DNA from: CALNBC01 sp040768925
GTDB taxonomy: Bacteria; Bacillota; Clostridia; Christensenellales; CALWSW01
Direction: 5' to 3'
NCBI GenBank assembly: GCA_040768925.1
Contig: JAXGLZ010000003.1
Coordinates: 124,001-188,000 of the forward strand
Length of the DNA: 64,000 bases
Positions 60,261-64,000 of this stretch are shown here, in pieces. Below the pieces are notes generated by a model. That model did no database searches and was not told the DNA's origin. It was given only the letters and a program-made list of their open reading frames with translations. Each line of letters opens with the position of its first letter. Position 1 is the stretch's first letter. Both the position numbers and the translations under genes were made by a program.

Positions 60261-60638
60261 TTATTCTGCGCCTGCTATTGCGGCGGGCTTGTCCTCCGGC
60301 CCGTCCGAAGGGATGGGGCTTTCGCATTCCCCGGCTTCTTCGCGCTTGACCGCCGCTTCGGCGGTTTCCACTGTCTTTTCGAATCCCGCGGCCCGGGCGG
60401 GGCTTTCGGCCGGATGCTTTTCGGTCCGCCGTCTTATGGCGTGGCGGATTCCGGAAATCGTCAGCACGGCGTTGGCGAAGGACATTGCCGCCAGCGCAAG
60501 AATAAACCATTTGCTCATCTCGCTGGTCATGAACTCCATGGCGGGATTGAACCTGTCCGCGATGAAGAATACCAGGACCATCAGCCCCGCGACGATGCAG
60601 GCGTGGCTGAGTATGGCGCGAACGCTTCTGAGTTTCAT
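60261..60638 (-). CDS. Two-helix membrane protein with charged tail
   Basis: 125 residues. Two hydrophobic segments (ILSHACIVAGLMVLVFFIAD and KWFILALAAMSFANAVLTIS) then a Glu/Lys/Ala-rich tail of about 50 residues predicted to be disordered. RBS GGAGGTG. It starts one base after the stop of the NAGPA-domain gene and ends at a strong terminator. No family recognised; may be a partner in the membrane for the NAGPA protein. Confidence 0.65.
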   Translation of the reverse strand: MKLRSVRAILSHACIVAGLMVLVFFIADRFNPAMEFMTSEMSKWFILALAAMSFANAVLTISGIRHAIRRRTEKHPAESPARAAGFEKTVETAEAAVKREEAGECESPIPSDGPEDKPAAIAGAE

Positions 60639-60639
60639 G

Positions 60640-61665
60640 TTAATCCACCTCCGCGATTCCGACGATATCGCTGCACTTGCGGCCGCCGCCCGAGGGCCTG
60701 TTCACGACTTCCCCTTCAAAAATCATCGTCGCTGTCTGGCCGCCGTCCAGATTATACGCGTCCGCGCAGCCCAGGCGCTCGAACAGCTTCGAAAGCTCCT
60801 CCATAGTCATCCCCGAAGAATAGCCTTCCTGCCTGCCGTCCACTAAAACAAAACAGTAGTGGCCGGGCGCGTAATACCCGATGGCGCACCGGGGATTTTT
60901 GTTTTTCACGGAGCTGTTGAACTCCGTGGCCGCCTTGCCGTCCACAAGCAGCTTCGGCCCGAAATTCCAAGCCTGGTACGCGCCGCGCTCGACCGCGGCG
61001 TCCACGTCGAAGCTGTGCTGTTCATAGGATTCCATCGTGCCGTCCGCGTAAACCACGCACACGTCCGCGCTGGCCGTATCGCGGTAAAGGTCCCCGTTCC
61101 TGATCACGACGCCGCTGTTCCGCGCGCCGTAATAATCGCCGTTGACGGCAAAAATCGCGCCGCTGCTTTCGGCTATTTCCGCAGGGTCCTGGCGCTGGCC
61201 CCTGCCGTATTTCCCGTTGGCAAAGGCGGTGATCAGATACTTGATATGCCTGACGTAAACATCCGCGACAAAATAGGTGATGCCGTCTTCCTGGTGCTCG
61301 GTGATCGCGATGCGCACGTTGTCGCTCTGGTAGCTCTTTAGGGCGTTTGCGCCGGTATCGTAATTTGGGAAAGTATCCCCAAAATCGCCGGGGTCTGTTT
61401 TGACATAGGGCGTTATTTCGGGAGCAGGCGAAGCGGGGTTTTCCGCGCCGCCCTGATTCGTTTCTTCTTCGCCGAAGGGGTCAGGCGTTTCCGACGGGGG
61501 AAGCGTTGGGGGATCGATTTGGACGATATGCTTGATCGCGCCGCCGCCAATTGTTGGCAGCACGTGATGAAAAAGAGCGAAAACGCAAAGGGCGGCCCCT
61601 AGCGCCAGCAGGTCCATCCCGGCCACGGCGTACCATGGCCAGAGTTTTTTGCCAGATTTTCTCAT
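60640..61665 (-). CDS. Phosphodiester glycosidase-family (NAGPA) exported protein
   Basis: 341 residues. N-terminal membrane anchor (WYAVAGMDLLALGAALCVFA), a Pro/Glu/Thr linker, then the NAGPA domain: VADVYVRHIKYLITAFANGK, AIFAVNGDYYGARNSGVVIR, GPKLLVDGKA, and YNLDGGQTATMIFEGEVVN, the catalytic core of phosphodiester glycosidases. Homologues uncover N-acetylglucosamine from phosphodiester links; here the target is probably an envelope polysaccharide. Operon with the small membrane protein. RBS AAGGAG. Confidence 0.9.
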   Translation of the reverse strand: MRKSGKKLWPWYAVAGMDLLALGAALCVFALFHHVLPTIGGGAIKHIVQIDPPTLPPSETPDPFGEEETNQGGAENPASPAPEITPYVKTDPGDFGDTFPNYDTGANALKSYQSDNVRIAITEHQEDGITYFVADVYVRHIKYLITAFANGKYGRGQRQDPAEIAESSGAIFAVNGDYYGARNSGVVIRNGDLYRDTASADVCVVYADGTMESYEQHSFDVDAAVERGAYQAWNFGPKLLVDGKAATEFNSSVKNKNPRCAIGYYAPGHYCFVLVDGRQEGYSSGMTMEELSKLFERLGCADAYNLDGGQTATMIFEGEVVNRPSGGGRKCSDIVGIAEVD

Positions 61666-61727
61666 ATTATGGCTCCTTAAGCTACTATACAGCCTTCAAA
61701 GGATAGCATCAAGGGCTTGTAAAAGGG

Positions 61728-61749
61728 TGAAAATATTATTAAAATCTGA
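61728..61749 (+). promoter_or_regulatory. Candidate OmpR-type direct repeat before the response regulator
   Basis: Two adjacent 11-bp units, TGAAAATATTA and TTAAAATCTGA, matching at about 8 of 11 positions, about 75 bases before the response-regulator start. Consistent with autoregulation. Confidence 0.35.
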
Positions 61750-61823
61750 TAAGAAAGGCGGCCTTTGCCGAATTTTTGCGTTTTCAGCTTTGTCGCACAC
61801 CAAAGGCAAAAGGAGTTGTTGAT

Positions 61824-62498
61824 TTGCGCATTCTGATCATAGAGGACGAGGCCTCGATCGTCCGTTTTTTGACGCTGGAGCTCGAACACGAAGGCTATGA
61901 GACAGCCTCCGCGCCGGATGGGCGCACCGGGCTTTCCATGGCGCTTTCCGGCGATTACGATCTCGTCCTGCTGGACGTCATGCTGCCCGGGCTGAGCGGG
62001 ATGGAGGTTCTCCGCCGCCTTCGCAGGGAAAAGGAAACCGGCGTGATCCTCTTGACCGCCCGGGATTCCGTTTCGGACAAGGTCGCCGGGCTCGACGCCG
62101 GGGCAAACGATTACATCACCAAGCCCTTCCACATCGAGGAACTGCTGGCTAGGATCCGCGCCCTCACCAGAAAAAACCCGTCGGCAGACAACGGCAGCGC
62201 TCTTTTTGCCGGCGATCTTCAGTTGGATCGCTCCTCCCGCATGGCAACGCGGGCGGGGAAGTCCATAACCCTGACCAAGACCGAATACGATCTGCTGGAA
62301 TGCCTTGTCCGGAATAAAAACCTCGTCCTGACAAGGGAGCAGATCCTGAACGCCGTCTGGGGCTATGAATACGTCGGCGACAGCAATATTGTGGACGTAT
62401 ACATCCGTTATATTCGCGCGAAGATCAACGATACGCCGGACAACAAACTGATCGAGACCGTCAGAGGGGTGGGGTATGTCGTCCGCTGCCAGAACTAA
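61824..62498 (+). CDS. OmpR/PhoB-family response regulator
   Basis: 224 residues from the TTG at 61824, eight bases after AAGGAG. Receiver domain starts LRILIIEDEASIVRFL with phosphoacceptor Asp in LVLLDVMLPGLSG and switch Lys in NDYITKPFHIEELLAR; the C-terminal winged helix is TKTEYDLLECLVRNKNLVLT and NIVDVYIRYIRAKI. It overlaps the histidine kinase gene by 23 bases, the usual coupled arrangement. Confidence 0.96.
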   Translation: MRILIIEDEASIVRFLTLELEHEGYETASAPDGRTGLSMALSGDYDLVLLDVMLPGLSGMEVLRRLRREKETGVILLTARDSVSDKVAGLDAGANDYITKPFHIEELLARIRALTRKNPSADNGSALFAGDLQLDRSSRMATRAGKSITLTKTEYDLLECLVRNKNLVLTREQILNAVWGYEYVGDSNIVDVYIRYIRAKINDTPDNKLIETVRGVGYVVRCQN

Positions 62499-63867
62499 GC
62501 CGAAAAAACTCGCAACCCGGCTCGCATACGCCAATGTGGGGCTTTTTTCGGGCGTTCTTCTGTTGCTGAGCGCGGTTGTTTTTGCCGCCGCGTACATGCA
62601 TCTGACCCAAACCCACGCCGAAAACCTGCGGGGAACAGCTCTTTTGATCTCGGATCACCTGGCGGACGAATACAACGAGGGCGAAGACCTTTCCAGGAAC
62701 GGCCTGCTGAGTGACCTGAACACCAACTGGGACCTCAACCTGATCGTCCGGGATGCCTCGGGCAGAACCGTCAACGCCCTGCGGAACTATTATTTTGACG
62801 AAGGCCCCCTTTCGGACGCGGACGAAAACATCCGGCTGAAAATGGTCCGGGGGCTGCTTTTGATGTACGCCAAAGTCCCCATCGGGCTGGACGGCGCGAA
62901 TCCCGCCTCGCTGCTTCTTGTGCTGAACCTTCAAACGGAGATGGATTTTCTGACCCTGATCGCGGTCCTGCTGCTTTGCATGAACGCGGCGGGCATTCTT
63001 GCCGCGGCGGTCTTCAGCAGGAAAACGGCAAAGCGGATGCTCGCCCCGGTGGAGGGGATGATCTCCGCCGCCTCCGCCATCGACAGCGCAAACCTCAAAT
63101 GCAGGCTGGAGGTTCCCGAAAGCTACGAGGAACTGCGCGCCCTGGCCCTGACCGTCAACTCGATGCTCGACCGGGTGGAAAACGCCTTCCGGCTCCAGGG
63201 GCAGTTCGCGGCGGACGCCTCCCACGAACTGCGCACCCCTCTTTCCGTCATACAGGGGTATATCGACCTGCTGATCCGCTGGGGCGGGACCGACCCGGCG
63301 GTTCTGGCGGAGGCCGTGGCGGCATTGGACCATCAGACCCAATATATGAACCGGCTTGTGAACAATCTTTTGCTGATCGCCAGGCTGGAAAGCGGCCAAA
63401 ATGGCATCAACAGGGAAGAATTCGACGTTTCGGCGCTTTTTAAGGAACTGATGGCAGAGCAGGGCGTTTTGGACGCGGAGCATGAATATGCCGTAGAGGG
63501 CCCGGATTCCTGCCCCCTTTTTGCCGACCGCAGCATGGTGCGCCAGCTTTTGCGGATCCTTCTGGATAACGCGGCAAAATACACTCCGCCCGGGGGAACC
63601 ATCACCCTTTCCTGCGCAAAATCGCCGAAAAAAACGGCGCTTTCAGTGGCGGATACCGGCATAGGCATGGACCCGGAGGATCTGACCCACGCCTTTGAAA
63701 GGTTTTACCGGGCGGACAAGGCCAGAAGCCGCGCGACGGGCGGCATGGGACTGGGGCTTTCCATCGCCCGGTCCATCGTCGAAAGCCACGGCGGAACGGT
63801 TTTTGCCCGGGCAAGAAGCGGCGGATCCGGAACCGTCATCGAGATCGCCTTCCCGAATCCGGAATAA
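62476..63867 (+). CDS. Membrane sensor histidine kinase
   Basis: 463 residues. Two membrane helices (about 18-40 and 160-182), an extracytoplasmic sensor loop of about 120 residues, a HAMP domain, then the phosphoacceptor FAADASHELRTPLSVIQGYI and the ATP-binding N box LLDNAAKYTPPGGTI, G1 VADTGIGMDPED and G2 GGMGLGLSIARSIVESHGG. Pairs with the OmpR-type regulator; close in style to PhoR/WalK-like and vancomycin-type kinases. Its signal is unknown. A gene for a glycosyltransferase follows. Confidence 0.96.
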   Translation: MSSAARTKPKKLATRLAYANVGLFSGVLLLLSAVVFAAAYMHLTQTHAENLRGTALLISDHLADEYNEGEDLSRNGLLSDLNTNWDLNLIVRDASGRTVNALRNYYFDEGPLSDADENIRLKMVRGLLLMYAKVPIGLDGANPASLLLVLNLQTEMDFLTLIAVLLLCMNAAGILAAAVFSRKTAKRMLAPVEGMISAASAIDSANLKCRLEVPESYEELRALALTVNSMLDRVENAFRLQGQFAADASHELRTPLSVIQGYIDLLIRWGGTDPAVLAEAVAALDHQTQYMNRLVNNLLLIARLESGQNGINREEFDVSALFKELMAEQGVLDAEHEYAVEGPDSCPLFADRSMVRQLLRILLDNAAKYTPPGGTITLSCAKSPKKTALSVADTGIGMDPEDLTHAFERFYRADKARSRATGGMGLGLSIARSIVESHGGTVFARARSGGSGTVIEIAFPNPE

Positions 63868-63879
63868 GCGGAGCGCGGT

Positions 63880-63901
63880 TTTTAATGCGCTTTTAATGAT
63901 C
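63880..63901 (+). promoter_or_regulatory. 11-bp-spaced direct repeat upstream of the glycosyltransferase gene
   Basis: TTTTAATG at 63880 and again at 63891 (TTTTAATGCGC TTTTAATGATC), the 11-bp phase expected for an OmpR-family dimer; just downstream is TAATAC. Probably the target of the response regulator encoded immediately before (inference). Confidence 0.5.
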
Positions 63902-63943
63902 TGCGGTTATCCTAATACATACCACAGAAAACGAGGAATGCGG

Positions 63944-64000
63944 ATGCCAAAACACTGGGTATTGATCCCTGCCTACAAGCCGGATTCCCGGCTTCTTGAC
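63944..64000 (+). CDS. Glycosyltransferase family 2, 5' end only
   Basis: Nineteen codons visible: MPKHWVLIPAYKPDSRLLD, the start of a GT-A family 2 glycosyltransferase, whose first strand normally reads V-x-I-P-A-Y-x-x. The remainder is outside the window. RBS GAGGAATGCGG. Placed after the two-component system with the direct-repeat operator between. Confidence 0.75.
   Translation, partial: MPKHWVLIPAYKPDSRLLD

Overview
The window reads as chromosomal DNA of a GC-rich Gram-positive anaerobe of the class Clostridia (my inference). The signs are the tig-clpP-clpX order, trmK and a Nif3-family gene leading into a zinc-ribbon gene and RNase P RNA, a TPP-riboswitch-controlled thiT, a CBS/DRTGG-type pyrophosphatase, a BofC-like protein, an FeFe-hydrogenase-like sensor cluster with DRTGG, RsbW-like and PHP partners, many lipoproteins, and frequent TTG starts behind strong AGGAGG-type ribosome binding sites. 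I see no rRNA operon, phage, CRISPR array or replication origin.

Layout. 1-4.4 kb: zinc-ribbon proteins, then a solute-binding lipoprotein followed by a membrane-bound sensor with a LuxR-type output domain. 4.7-5.7 kb: a lone dihydroxyacetone kinase subunit (dhaK). 5.87-13.6 kb: an accessory stretch bounded by a complete IS30-family element and a tRNA-Pro(GGG) gene; it holds gene fragments (DUF3592-like, NlpC/P60-like, a tRNA-like T arm), a stalked lipoprotein and a 718-residue protein made mostly of 7/21-residue repeats. 13.9-21.3 kb: malate oxidation (malic enzyme plus an Ldh-family malate/lactate dehydrogenase behind a terminator-like leader), MazG-like and GNAT genes, a transaldolase-like and a DeoC-like aldolase transcribed divergently. 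21.5-33.2 kb: EamA permease, BofC-like protein, large membrane protein, pyrophosphatase, ROK glucokinase, clpX-clpP-tig, a Gx-type membrane protein divergent from apbE.

33.5-43.7 kb: Nudix hydrolase, rnpB at the end of a trmK/Nif3/zinc-ribbon operon, an HlyD-like adaptor without a transporter, the argCBDF operon with a GNAT gene in place of argJ/argA and a candidate ARG box, then the TPP riboswitch and thiT. 43.7-51 kb: an RCC1-repeat exported protein broken by a frameshift, a lipoprotein serpin, metNIQ, an ECF S component and an unknown protein. 51.5-59.2 kb: a WG-repeat/SH3 protein and one tightly packed minus-strand operon joining acyl-CoA synthetase, XRE-cupin regulator, two PHP proteins, two DRTGG proteins, an RsbW-like ATPase and the hydrogenase-like Fe-S protein. 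59.2-64 kb: SPOR-domain and NAGPA-type envelope proteins, an OmpR/histidine kinase pair, and the start of a glycosyltransferase preceded by an 11-bp-spaced direct repeat.

The observations I consider most worth a second look are: a dispersed intergenic palindromic repeat present at 18.5, 33.3 and 51.2 kb with 10-bp terminal inverted repeats; the heptad-repeat protein; the hydrogenase-like sensor whose H-cluster cysteines are kept but whose proton-relay cysteine is lost; the solute-binding protein paired with a membrane LuxR regulator and repeated ATCACCC operators; and the frameshifted RCC1 gene. All coordinates and starts were judged by eye; no database search was possible.
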